DNA of 8,664 bases, from positions 1 to 8,664 of the forward strand of contig JALSIO010000783.1 of the NCBI GenBank assembly GCA_026989995.1, in the 5' to 3' direction. The stretch comes from Myxococcales bacterium. Lineage in GTDB: Bacteria; Myxococcota_A; UBA9160; JALSIO01. Both the position numbers and the translations under genes were made by a program. Position 1 is the stretch's first letter, and each line of letters starts with the position of its first letter. Below, piece after piece: positions 1 through 5,609 of the stretch. Under the pieces are notes generated by a model. That model searched no databases. It was not told the origin of the DNA and worked only from the letters and a program-made list of their open reading frames with translations.

Positions 1-132
1 GTCGGGCACATCCAGGCCGCCCTCGTGCAGGCCTGCGACCGCTTCGTCCAGGCCCTTCTCTACGTGGAATCGGGCGCCCAGCCCGCGCCCGTGGCCGGAG
101 GACAGGCCGGTGGCCATCCACTCCCTGCCTAG
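1..132 (+). CDS. C-terminal fragment, probably ExbB/TolQ/MotA-family proton-channel protein (partial at 5' end)
   Basis: An open frame enters from the left edge and ends at TAG 130-132, giving the last 43 residues of a protein (begins VGHIQAALVQACDRF, ends GGHPLPA). The visible part is a short amphipathic helix-like stretch followed by an Ala/Gly/Pro-rich tail, with no diagnostic motif. The assignment rests on context: it lies immediately upstream of, and overlaps by 23 bases, an exbD/tolR-like gene on the same strand. In the ExbB-ExbD, TolQ-TolR and related proton-motive-force systems the polytopic channel subunit gene usually sits directly upstream. The overlap suggests co-transcription and translational coupling. 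That a gene ends here is fairly sure; the product name is inference, because the conserved membrane helices lie outside the window. Confidence 0.5.
   Translation, partial: VGHIQAALVQACDRFVQALLYVESGAQPAPVAGGQAGGHPLPA
97..102 (+). promoter_or_regulatory. Ribosome-binding site of the exbD-like gene
   Basis: GGAGGA lies 7 bases before the GTG at 110 and inside the end of the upstream gene. It supports GTG 110 as the start; no ATG, GTG or TTG occurs in frame between it and the conserved transmembrane segment. Confidence 0.7.
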
Positions 133-538
133 CGCCGACGAGCCGATCGGCGACGACATCGTCGCCGAGATCAACATCACGCCGCTCACGGACATCTTCC
201 TGGTTCTGCTGATCATCTTCATGGTGACCAGCTCGGTGATCTCGAGCCAGGGGAAGAACGTGAACCTGCCCGAGGCGGCGCAGTCGACCACCACGCCCCA
301 GGGCGTGAGCGTCACGCTCACCGAGGCCGGCGAGATCCAGGTGAACGACCGCACCGTGAGCCGGGAGGAGCTGCCCGAGGCCCTCCGCGAGGCGCTCGCC
401 GGCGCGAAGGAGAAGGTGGTGGTGCTTCGCGGCGATCGGAAGGTGCTCTTCGGCGATGCGGTGAGCATTCTCGACGTCGCGGAGCAGGCCGGCGCCGAGG
501 GCATCGCGCTCGCCACCAAACCCAAGCAGCGGGGTTGA
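110..538 (+). CDS. exbD: ExbD/TolR-family biopolymer transport protein
   Basis: A 142-residue protein, the usual length for ExbD/TolR. It has a short cytoplasmic N-terminus (1-20), then the family signature INITPLTDIFLVLLIIFMVT (21-40), which covers the start of the single inner-membrane helix (about 27-46). Asp28 is at the position of the proton-carrying aspartate (Asp25 in E. coli ExbD, from family knowledge). The rest (about 50-142) is the periplasmic domain, with the typical beta-alpha pattern VSVTLTEAGEIQVNDRTVS and VVVLRGDRKVLFGDAVSILD. With an ExbB/TolQ partner it converts proton-motive force into work on TonB/TolA-type proteins or the envelope. The start is GTG 110, chosen for its GGAGGA site. 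No tonB or tolA follows: the next gene is convergent, 15 bases away. ExbD and TolR cannot be told apart from this sequence alone. Confidence 0.93.
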   Translation: MAIHSLPSADEPIGDDIVAEINITPLTDIFLVLLIIFMVTSSVISSQGKNVNLPEAAQSTTTPQGVSVTLTEAGEIQVNDRTVSREELPEALREALAGAKEKVVVLRGDRKVLFGDAVSILDVAEQAGAEGIALATKPKQRG

Positions 539-546
539 GATCGGGA

Positions 547-563
547 GGGCGCCCTAGGCGCCC
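547..563. terminator. Possible bidirectional hairpin between convergent genes
   Basis: A perfect 7-bp stem (547-553 GGGCGCC with 557-563 GGCGCCC) around the 3-base loop CTA lies where exbD (+) and the GldG-like gene (-) converge. The loop is exactly the complement of the minus-strand gene's TAG stop. No T-run follows on either strand, so a classical intrinsic terminator is not shown; it may simply be a strong GC hairpin that blocks read-through or stabilises RNA ends. Confidence 0.4.
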
Positions 564-2071
564 CGGCGCCGCTGCCACGCCACCGCGCCCGCGATCAGCA
601 GCAGCTCGGGGAGCAGGAGGCCGAGCCCGTAGAGCATCCCCAGGGTCTGCCGGGGGGTGAGCGGCGCCTGGTTCGGCGTGATCACCTTGGGGCGCAGGGT
701 GATGTCCACCTCGCGCTGCGTCGCCCAGTGCACGGCGTTCAGCACCAGGTCGAGGTTGTAGAGGGCGCGCAGGTAGCGGTTGGAGGCGAAGTCGGCGTCG
801 CCGAAGACCACGATGCGGGCCGTGCCTCCGGCCCGCGGGAACTCGCCGGCCGCGGCGAGCGTGGTGCGCTCCACGCGGGCGCCGGCCGGGGGCGGCGGGA
901 GCACCCCCCGGACGACGGCCTCCACGTCCGGTGAGATCCATGCCCGGGGGCTCGTGTAGACCAGCGCCTCGAGGCGGTCCGCCGGGGTGGGCTTGCGGGC
1001 GGCGAGGACCGCCCGGGCGATGGAGAAGAAGGTCATCCGGTCCGAGTTCAGGCCCCGCGTGACCGGGTGCTGCGCGTAGACGAAGGCGATGGGATTCACC
1101 CCGGGCGGCGCCCCGTCCACCGGCCCGGAGGCCGGGTCCACCACGACCCCCTCGGGCAGGCCGAAGCCGAACTCCCGGAGCAGGGCCACGAGACCCGGCG
1201 GCGCCGCGGGCTCGAGGAGGGCCACCAGCCTGCCGCCTCCCTCGAGGTATCGGCGGAGCGCGGCATAGGCCTCGGGACGGAGGTCGCGCTCGGGCGCGAG
1301 CAGCAGCACCGCACCCGTGTCCTCCGGGACCTCCGGGTGGCCCGCGCTCACCCGTTCCCGCAGCCGGTAGCCCTCGGCGCGCAGCGCGTGCGCGAGGCCC
1401 GCGTAGCCGCGCTCGTCGTCGCGGGCGGGGCTTCTCTCGCCCTCGCCGCGGGGCACGTCGAGCACGGTGCGCGGGGGGGTCGAGAGGAGCAGGATGGCCT
1501 CGAGCAGCGTGCCCTCCGTGGGTCGCTCGACCACCTCGAAGCGCGGCCCGAGCTCGACCACCACCGAGTTCGAGAAGGCGATCTCGAACCGCTCCACGTC
1601 CTCCGCAGCCTCGTCGAGGAGTCGCTCGCGGAGCTCGACCGGGCCCGCCCGGGCGAACTCGCGGAGCAGCATGCGGATGCGGCGCGTGCGGGGGTCGAGG
1701 GCCTCGTAGTAGAGGGTCATCCGGAGCGTTCCGGGCAGCTCGGCGAGGGCCTTGCGCGTGGCGGGGGCGAGCTCGTAGCGGCGGGTGGCGGTGAGATCGA
1801 GGCGGCTGCCGCTGCGGTGCGCAGCCACCTCGAGGCCGGCTCCCCCGACGACTGCGAGCGCGAAGAACAGGAGGCGGGGGGCCAGGACGCGGCGGGCCGA
1901 GGCCGCACCGAGCTCGCCCAGGCTGCGCAGCCCGGTGGCCGCCGAGGCACCAAGCGCCACCGCGCCGGCCAGGAGGTTCGCGGTCGAGAAGAGCCCGAAC
2001 TCGCCGGTCGCGTAGTATCCCCCCACGCCGAAGGTCAATGCGATCAGGCCGGGCAGGGCGAGGTGGCGCAT
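554..2071 (-). CDS. GldG-like ABC transporter auxiliary protein (membrane-anchored periplasmic protein)
   Basis: The product has 505 residues. Hydrophobic segments lie at about 4-20, 31-48 and 64-82, and one more at about 476-498 near the C-terminus before a short basic tail (WQRRRGA). The large part between (about 85-470) should be extracytoplasmic. Family-typical features are the region after the third helix, LDLTATRRYELAPATRKAL (91-109), a block with GYAGLAHALRAEGYRL (222-237), and RIVVFGDADFASNRYL (419-434), the characteristic segment of the GldG / 'uncharacterised ABC transport auxiliary' family. It is the third gene of a minus-strand operon behind an ATPase and an ABC-2 permease. Its ATG (2071-2069) overlaps the permease TGA as TGATG, so translation is probably coupled; no strong ribosome site is seen. 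The open frame runs on upstream without stops into the permease region, a GC-bias effect and not a fusion. Substrate unknown. Confidence 0.85.
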   Translation of the reverse strand: MRHLALPGLIALTFGVGGYYATGEFGLFSTANLLAGAVALGASAATGLRSLGELGAASARRVLAPRLLFFALAVVGGAGLEVAAHRSGSRLDLTATRRYELAPATRKALAELPGTLRMTLYYEALDPRTRRIRMLLREFARAGPVELRERLLDEAAEDVERFEIAFSNSVVVELGPRFEVVERPTEGTLLEAILLLSTPPRTVLDVPRGEGERSPARDDERGYAGLAHALRAEGYRLRERVSAGHPEVPEDTGAVLLLAPERDLRPEAYAALRRYLEGGGRLVALLEPAAPPGLVALLREFGFGLPEGVVVDPASGPVDGAPPGVNPIAFVYAQHPVTRGLNSDRMTFFSIARAVLAARKPTPADRLEALVYTSPRAWISPDVEAVVRGVLPPPPAGARVERTTLAAAGEFPRAGGTARIVVFGDADFASNRYLRALYNLDLVLNAVHWATQREVDITLRPKVITPNQAPLTPRQTLGMLYGLGLLLPELLLIAGAVAWQRRRGA

Positions 2072-2859
2072 CAGCGGATCCGGAGCCAGTCGAGGGAGAG
2101 GCGGGCCAGGACGGCACAGGCCGAGCAGAGCGCCGCGAAGTAGACCAGGTCGGCCAGGGAGACCACCCCCTCGGCGAAGCCCGCGAAGCGCGGGTGCAGG
2201 GACAGGCGGTCGAGGACCACCGCCACCGACTCCCCCACGAAGCTGTTGGCCCAGCCGAAGTCGTAGAGCACGAAGGCCACCGCGTAGGCGGAGACGGCGG
2301 CCACCAGCTGGCTGGTCGTGAACGCGGAGCAGGCGAGGCCGATGGAGGCCAGGCCGAGTCCGAGCACGAAGAGCCCCAGGTACACCGCGAGAAGGTGCTC
2401 GATCCCGAGCCCCGCCCGGAGCACGGAGGTCGCCGGGTAGACGAAGCTCACCCCGAGCAGGAGGCTCACGAAGACGAAGGTGGCCAGGAACTTCCCGCCG
2501 ACGATCTGCGCCGGGGAGAGCTGGCTCGTGAAGAGCAGCTCGTCGGTGCCCCGCAGCCGCTCCTCGGCGAAGACCCGCATGGTCGCGAGGGGGATGAGTC
2601 CGACGAGGGTGAGCGCGAGCTGCTCCATCACCGGGAGGAAGACCGTGTCGCGCACGCTCACGTAGTCCGGAATGGTTCCGGAATCGAATCCGCCCATCAC
2701 CGTCGTCGTGTAGAGGAAGAGGATCTGGTTGTAGATGCGAAGGTGGTCGAAGAAGAGAAGCGCCGTGACGGTCCCGATCAGCGCCAGCGTGAGGTAGGCG
2801 ACCGGCGAGCCGAAGAGGACGAGCAGCTCCTTTCGGACGAGGGCGAGAAGCGGGGTCAC
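2071..2859 (-). CDS. ABC-2-type transporter permease, GldF-like
   Basis: A 262-residue polytopic membrane protein with about six hydrophobic segments (roughly 19-37, 78-96, 121-142, 155-177, 183-204, 233-254). The N-terminal MTPLLALVRKELLVLFGSPVAY is typical of ABC-2 permeases. The stretch EERLRGTDELLFTSQLSPAQIVGGKFLA (residues 99-126) is the conserved cytoplasmic coupling region, and FAGFAEGVVSLADLVYF (225-241) matches the C-terminal signature of GldF-type permeases. The start is GTG 2859, with GAGGAG at 2865-2870, 5 bases upstream on the minus strand. The start overlaps the ATPase stop by four bases (GTGA), and the stop overlaps the next gene's ATG (TGATG), so all three genes read as one coupled unit. 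It should form the membrane channel with the ATPase and the GldG-like protein. In Bacteroidota Gld proteins serve gliding, but related cassettes occur widely in non-gliding bacteria, so motility should not be assumed. Confidence 0.9.
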   Translation of the reverse strand: MTPLLALVRKELLVLFGSPVAYLTLALIGTVTALLFFDHLRIYNQILFLYTTTVMGGFDSGTIPDYVSVRDTVFLPVMEQLALTLVGLIPLATMRVFAEERLRGTDELLFTSQLSPAQIVGGKFLATFVFVSLLLGVSFVYPATSVLRAGLGIEHLLAVYLGLFVLGLGLASIGLACSAFTTSQLVAAVSAYAVAFVLYDFGWANSFVGESVAVVLDRLSLHPRFAGFAEGVVSLADLVYFAALCSACAVLARLSLDWLRIR

Positions 2860-3644
2860 GAGAGCTCCTCGCTCCGGAAGAGATCGAGGGGGTTCTCCCC
2901 GCCGAGGACCTCCTCCGCGGGACCCACCGCCACCAGACGCCCCCGGCTGAGGATCCCGACGCGCTGCGCGAGCTCCCGGGCCTCGAGGAGGTCGTGGGTG
3001 CAGAGCAGGACCGTCCGGCGCCCGCGGACTTCGGCCAGGATGGAGCGCACCTCGGCCCGCTGCCGGGGATCGAGGCCGCTGGTGGGCTCATCCACGATCA
3101 GCAGGGCGGGATCGTGCAGGAACCCCTGGGCCAGCGAGACCCGTTGCTGGTAGCCCTTCGAGAGGTTTCCGATGAGCCGGTCGGCCACGGCGCGGAGCGC
3201 CATGCGCGCGATCACCCGCTCCACGGCCTCCTCGAGGGCCTCGCCGCGCATCCCCCGGACGCCGCCGCAGAAGCGCAGGAAGCTCCGCACCCGCAGGTCC
3301 GGGTAGAGCCGGGAGGTCTCGGGGACGAAGCCGAGCCGGGCGTGCACGGCCTGCGCATCGGTATCCGGCGAGAGTCCGTCGACGGCCACGCGACCGGACG
3401 TCGGGAGCAGGTAGCCGGTCACGAGGCGGATGAAGGTGGTCTTCCCCGCGCCGTTGGCGCCGAGGAGTCCGAAGGTCTCGCCCGGCTCGATGGCCAGCGA
3501 CACGCCGTCGAGGGCGACGTGGCGTCCGAACCGGCGGCAGAGCTCCCGGGCCTCGACGCGGGCGCCGCGCCGCGGCGGCGTGTCCGCTTCCGGCTCCGAC
3601 GCGGAGAGGGCCGCGTCCGTCCTCTGCGGGCGTGCGCTGCTCAC
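2856..3644 (-). CDS. ABC transporter ATP-binding protein, GldA-like
   Basis: The cytoplasmic nucleotide-binding subunit of the Gld-like transporter, 262 residues. In order: Walker A GANGAGKTT (62-70, Lys68), the Q-loop region LGFVPETSRLYP (104-115), where Glu109 stands in place of the usual Gln as in many GldA-type ATPases, the signature LSKGYQQR (161-168), Walker B LLIVDEP (181-187, catalytic Glu186), D-loop SGLD (189-192) and the switch His217 in LCTHDLLEA. The start is GTG 3644 because AGGAGG lies 4 bases upstream; a TTG at 3716 in the same frame would add 24 residues but has no comparable site. Even so, residues 1-30 form a Pro/Ala/Arg-rich tail not found in most relatives, whose ABC domain starts at about the point of VEARELCRRFG here. 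It is the first gene of a three-gene operon; its TGA overlaps the permease GTG. Confidence 0.94.
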   Translation of the reverse strand: MSSARPQRTDAALSASEPEADTPPRRGARVEARELCRRFGRHVALDGVSLAIEPGETFGLLGANGAGKTTFIRLVTGYLLPTSGRVAVDGLSPDTDAQAVHARLGFVPETSRLYPDLRVRSFLRFCGGVRGMRGEALEEAVERVIARMALRAVADRLIGNLSKGYQQRVSLAQGFLHDPALLIVDEPTSGLDPRQRAEVRSILAEVRGRRTVLLCTHDLLEARELAQRVGILSRGRLVAVGPAEEVLGGENPLDLFRSEELS

Positions 3645-3648
3645 CGGG

Positions 3649-3654
3649 CCTCCT
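3649..3654 (-). promoter_or_regulatory. Ribosome-binding site of the ABC ATPase gene
   Basis: On the minus strand AGGAGG lies 4 bases before GTG 3644. It is a perfect match to the anti-Shine-Dalgarno core and decides between this start and the in-frame TTG at 3716. Confidence 0.7.
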
Positions 3655-3688
3655 CGCCGACGGCCGGCGCCTCCGGCTGGTGGGGCGC

Positions 3689-3716
3689 ATGATGCGGAGG
3701 CCGTGCCCGGGCGCAA
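3689..3716 (-). promoter_or_regulatory. Weak candidate promoter of the ABC operon
   Basis: Read on the minus strand, TTGCGC (3716-3711) and CATCAT (3694-3689) are 16 bases apart. The -10 matches the sigma-70 consensus at four of six positions, the -35 only at three. Transcription would begin near 3682, leaving a leader of about 38 bases before GTG 3644. Nothing better was seen in the spacer, but the match is poor and the -10 lies in GC-rich DNA prone to chance hits. Confidence 0.25.
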
Positions 3717-3725
3717 GTCCTCCGC
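3694..3725. repeat. 7-bp inverted repeat upstream of the ABC operon
   Basis: GCGGAGG (3694-3700) pairs perfectly with CCTCCGC (3719-3725) across an 18-base spacer that itself contains the palindrome CCCGGG. It covers the -35 and spacer of the weak ABC-operon promoter, so it could be an operator, but a repeat of this length can arise by chance in such GC-rich DNA. Confidence 0.3.
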
Positions 3726-3749
3726 GGGGCGGGGGAGCCACGCGGTTGT

Positions 3750-3785
3750 ACGGCCGGGCGCGGGGCCGGGTTACGGCCCGGCCGT
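3750..3785. repeat. 10-bp perfect inverted repeat with an alternative inner hairpin
   Basis: ACGGCCGGGC (3750-3759) is the exact reverse complement of GCCCGGCCGT (3776-3785), with 16 bases between. The right arm can instead pair with GGCCGGG at 3764-3770 (7 bp, loop 3771-3776), so two mutually exclusive hairpins are possible. It lies in the divergent spacer, ending where the candidate -35 of the small downstream gene begins. A dyad operator is possible; so is chance in GC-rich DNA. Confidence 0.4.
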
Positions 3786-3813
3786 TGCCCGGGCGTCCCG
3801 AGCTGCCTACGCT
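3785..3813 (+). promoter_or_regulatory. Candidate promoter giving a leaderless transcript
   Basis: TTGCCC (3785-3790) and TACGCT (3808-3813, of the form TANNNT) are exactly 17 bases apart. Transcription would begin about 7 bases further on, at or next to the ATG at 3822. The gene has no visible ribosome-binding site, which fits leaderless translation. Both boxes are partial matches (four and three of six). Confidence 0.35.
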
Positions 3814-3821
3814 GCCGCGCC

Positions 3822-4061
3822 ATGGTCGACCTCGTCCCCGCCTCCGGATCCTGTGCGCGTTGCCGCGGCGCCCTGGGGCTCGCCTCGGTGCGGCGCGACG
3901 GCCGCTGGTACTGCTCCGCGGCCTGCGCGCAGGACGAGCCGCCGACCCTCCGGCCGCGGCCCGTCGTGCCGGAGGACTGGCTCTATCCTGTGCCGCGCCG
4001 CCATCTTCGGCGCCGGCCGCCCCTGGAGCTGCGCGGCCCCGCGCTACGCGCCGGGGCCTGA
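3822..4061 (+). CDS. Small zinc-finger-like protein of unknown function
   Basis: A 79-residue protein that I do not recognise as a named family. Four cysteines are placed as C11-X2-C14 and C31-X3-C35 with 16 residues between; the second pair sits in GRWYCSAACA, resembling the YCSxxC knuckle of treble-clef zinc fingers such as YacG, MYND and TRASH-like domains. A cytoplasmic Zn(II)-binding fold is therefore likely. After Cys35 comes a Pro-rich linker, an EDWLYP segment (51-56) and an Arg-rich tail (PRRHLRRRPP, 58-67) that could contact nucleic acid; that last point is inference. There is no signal peptide and no membrane segment. The gene stands alone: divergent from the ABC operon and convergent with aroA. 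The ATG at 3822 has no Shine-Dalgarno site but does have a possible leaderless promoter. The well-placed cysteine pairs argue for a real gene. Confidence 0.62.
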   Translation: MVDLVPASGSCARCRGALGLASVRRDGRWYCSAACAQDEPPTLRPRPVVPEDWLYPVPRRHLRRRPPLELRGPALRAGA

Positions 4062-4152
4062 GGGCCGCGGCGGCCTTCCAGGGGGCGCCGCCTCTTCCCG
4101 CTCGCGGCCGCTGCCGGGGCGAGGCCCGCAGGGGGGACGGCCCTCCCCGCCT
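4062..4152. other. Convergent intergenic spacer with no clear signal
   Basis: These 91 bases separate the stop of the small zinc-finger-like gene from the stop of aroA. They are almost pure G+C and hold short imperfect dyads (for example GGCCG-CGG-CGGCC near its left end), but no hairpin followed by a T-run on either strand, and no further gene was supported. Confidence 0.5.
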
Positions 4153-5472
4153 CTACCCGGCAAGACGCTCGAGGGCCGCGAAGTAATCCGGCCAGGTCTT
4201 CGAGACACACCCGGGATCCCGGATCACCACCCCGGGGATGCGCAGGCCGGCGAGCGCGAAGCTCATCGCCATCCGGTGGTCGTCGTAGGTCTCGACCTCG
4301 GCGCCGTGGAGGGGCCCGGGCTCGACCTCGAGGCTGTCCTCGAGGGCGCGCGCCCGCGCCCCGAGGCGGCGGAGCTCGGTCTCGAGCGCTGCCAGGCGGT
4401 CCGTCTCCTTGATCCGCAGGTTGGCGACGTTCCGGATGCGGCACCGCCCGCTCGCGAAGGCCGCCACCACGGCCAGGGTGAGCGCGGCGTCGGGGAACTC
4501 GTTCAGGTCGGCATCGACCGGCCGGAGCGGGCCGGAGGGTCCCGTCACCTCGAGGTAGTCGGGGCCGCGGACCACCCCGCAGCCCATCCGCTCGAGGACC
4601 TCGGCGAAGCGGATGTCCGGCTGCAGCGAGTCCCCGGGCACGCCCTCCACTCGAACGCGGCCCCCCGCGATGGCTGCCGCCGCCATGGGATAGGTGGCGG
4701 CCGAGGCGTCCCCCTCCACGGCGTAGCGCGCGGCGCGGTAGCCGGTGCTGCCCCGGACGCGGAGCGCCCTCCCGCCGGGGGACCACTCACACTCGGCGCC
4801 GAAGGACCGCATGCACGCAAGGGTCAGGTCGACGTAGGGGCGCGAGACGAGCACCCCCGCCCGGAGCTCGATCTCCACGTCGTCGCGCGCGAGGGGCGCG
4901 GCGAGGAGCACCGCCGAGACGAACTGGCTGGACCGGCTGGCGTCGATCTCGGTGCGGCCGCCCGCGAGCCCCCCGCCCTCGACGCGCACCGGCGGACAGC
5001 CGCCCCGGCCGAGGACGGTGACGCGGGCGCCGAGCCCGGTGAGGGCATCCACCAGGTCCCCGACGGGCCGCTCCCGCATGCGCGGAGTGCCGTCGAGCAC
5101 CACCGGCCCCGGGGCATGGGTGGCCGCAGCGGTCAGGAAGCGCGCGGTGGTGCCCGAGTTGCCGACGAAGAGCGCGCGATCCGGCACCCGGAGGGCCCCG
5201 CCGGTACCGGCCACGCGCCAGCCCTCGGCCGAGGAGTCGTCGATCCGGGCGCCGAGCTGGCGCAGGCAGTCGCGCATCACCCGGGTGTCGTCGCTGTCGA
5301 GGGGACCGGCGAGGAGGCTCTCGCCCGAGGCGAGGGCGGCGGCCAGCAGCGCCCGGTTGGTGAGGGACTTCGAGCCCGGGACCCGGATGCGCCCGGAGAG
5401 CGGGCCGCGCGGCTCGATGGCGAGTCGCCCGGGGAGGCTGCCGGTGGCTGCGGGGCGGCCGGTCGCGGTCAT
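4153..5472 (-). CDS. aroA: 3-phosphoshikimate 1-carboxyvinyltransferase (EPSP synthase)
   Basis: Transfers the enolpyruvyl group of PEP to shikimate-3-phosphate, the sixth step of the shikimate pathway, in the cytoplasm. At 439 residues it is near the usual length, with about 13 extra N-terminal residues. Seen in order: VPGSKSLTNRALL (31-43, Lys35 equivalent to E. coli Lys22), FVGNSGTTARFL (102-113), DGTPRMRERPVGDLVDAL (127-144), SRSSQ (179-183), NEFPDAALTLA (324-334, Asp328 at the E. coli Asp313 position), RIKETDRLAALETEL (353-367, Glu356 as Glu341), YDDHRMAMSFALAGL (396-410) and SKTWPDYF (424-431, Lys425 as Lys411). All key catalytic residues are present. Phe112 replaces the proline found in E. 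coli after GNAGTAMR. ATG 5472 is the first possible start, since an in-frame TAG lies 12 bases upstream; no clear ribosome site is seen. It is divergent from serA. Confidence 0.97.
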   Translation of the reverse strand: MTATGRPAATGSLPGRLAIEPRGPLSGRIRVPGSKSLTNRALLAAALASGESLLAGPLDSDDTRVMRDCLRQLGARIDDSSAEGWRVAGTGGALRVPDRALFVGNSGTTARFLTAAATHAPGPVVLDGTPRMRERPVGDLVDALTGLGARVTVLGRGGCPPVRVEGGGLAGGRTEIDASRSSQFVSAVLLAAPLARDDVEIELRAGVLVSRPYVDLTLACMRSFGAECEWSPGGRALRVRGSTGYRAARYAVEGDASAATYPMAAAAIAGGRVRVEGVPGDSLQPDIRFAEVLERMGCGVVRGPDYLEVTGPSGPLRPVDADLNEFPDAALTLAVVAAFASGRCRIRNVANLRIKETDRLAALETELRRLGARARALEDSLEVEPGPLHGAEVETYDDHRMAMSFALAGLRIPGVVIRDPGCVSKTWPDYFAALERLAG

Positions 5473-5496
5473 GGCCGCAGGCTAGCCGGCACTTCG

Positions 5497-5525
5497 TTGA
5501 CACCCAAGGGGGCGTCCGGCAAACT
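5497..5525 (+). promoter_or_regulatory. Candidate sigma-70 promoter for serA-purA
   Basis: A perfect -35 TTGACA (5497-5502) is followed after 17 bases by CAAACT (5520-5525), which matches the -10 consensus at three of six positions. Transcription would begin near 5532, giving a leader of about 78 bases before serA. It is the best promoter-like match seen in the window. No comparable box was seen on the minus strand for aroA. Confidence 0.5.
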
Positions 5526-5588
5526 GGCTCCCTCCCGGCCGGATTCGCAGTTCCGCCACCGATTCCGACCCCCTGGCCCGAATTCGCG

Positions 5589-5604
5589 ATCTCCTCGAGG
5601 AGGT
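5589..5604 (+). promoter_or_regulatory. serA ribosome-binding site inside a potential hairpin
   Basis: The site AGGAGGTG (5598-5605) is a full-strength Shine-Dalgarno match ending 4 bases before GTG 5610, which fixes the start. Directly upstream ATCTCC (5589-5594) can pair with GGAGGT (5599-5604) around the loop TCGA, with one T-G wobble; the core is the 12-base palindrome at 5591-5602. Folding would hide the site, so translational control is possible but unproven. Confidence 0.5.
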
Positions 5605-5609
5605 GCCGC

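Noticed and set aside
318..2117. A long (about 600-codon) open frame on the minus strand in another phase of the GldG-like gene
   Set aside because: Its translation is Arg/Pro/Gly-rich low-complexity sequence with no motif, whereas the adjacent frame gives a clear GldG-like protein. It is a by-product of GC bias.
2072..3091. In-frame upstream extension of the GldG-like gene, which would make an 845-residue protein
   Set aside because: The extension is antisense-like arginine-rich sequence overlapping the well-supported permease and ATPase genes. The ATG at 2071 couples exactly to the permease stop.
3694..3785. Possible riboswitch (cobalamin-, SAH- or c-di-GMP-like) suggested by GGGCGCAAG and the nearby stems
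   Set aside because: None of the conserved cores (B12 box GCCACTG, the SAH junction, the GEMM core) could be matched, and the downstream genes do not suggest such a ligand.
4062..4152. Terminator hairpin between the small gene and aroA
   Set aside because: Only short imperfect dyads with G-T pairs and no T-run on either strand.
5573..5586. Sigma-54-like promoter TGGCCCGAATTCGC before serA
   Set aside because: The GG and GC elements are separated by 9 bases and not the required 10, and the -12 box is poor.
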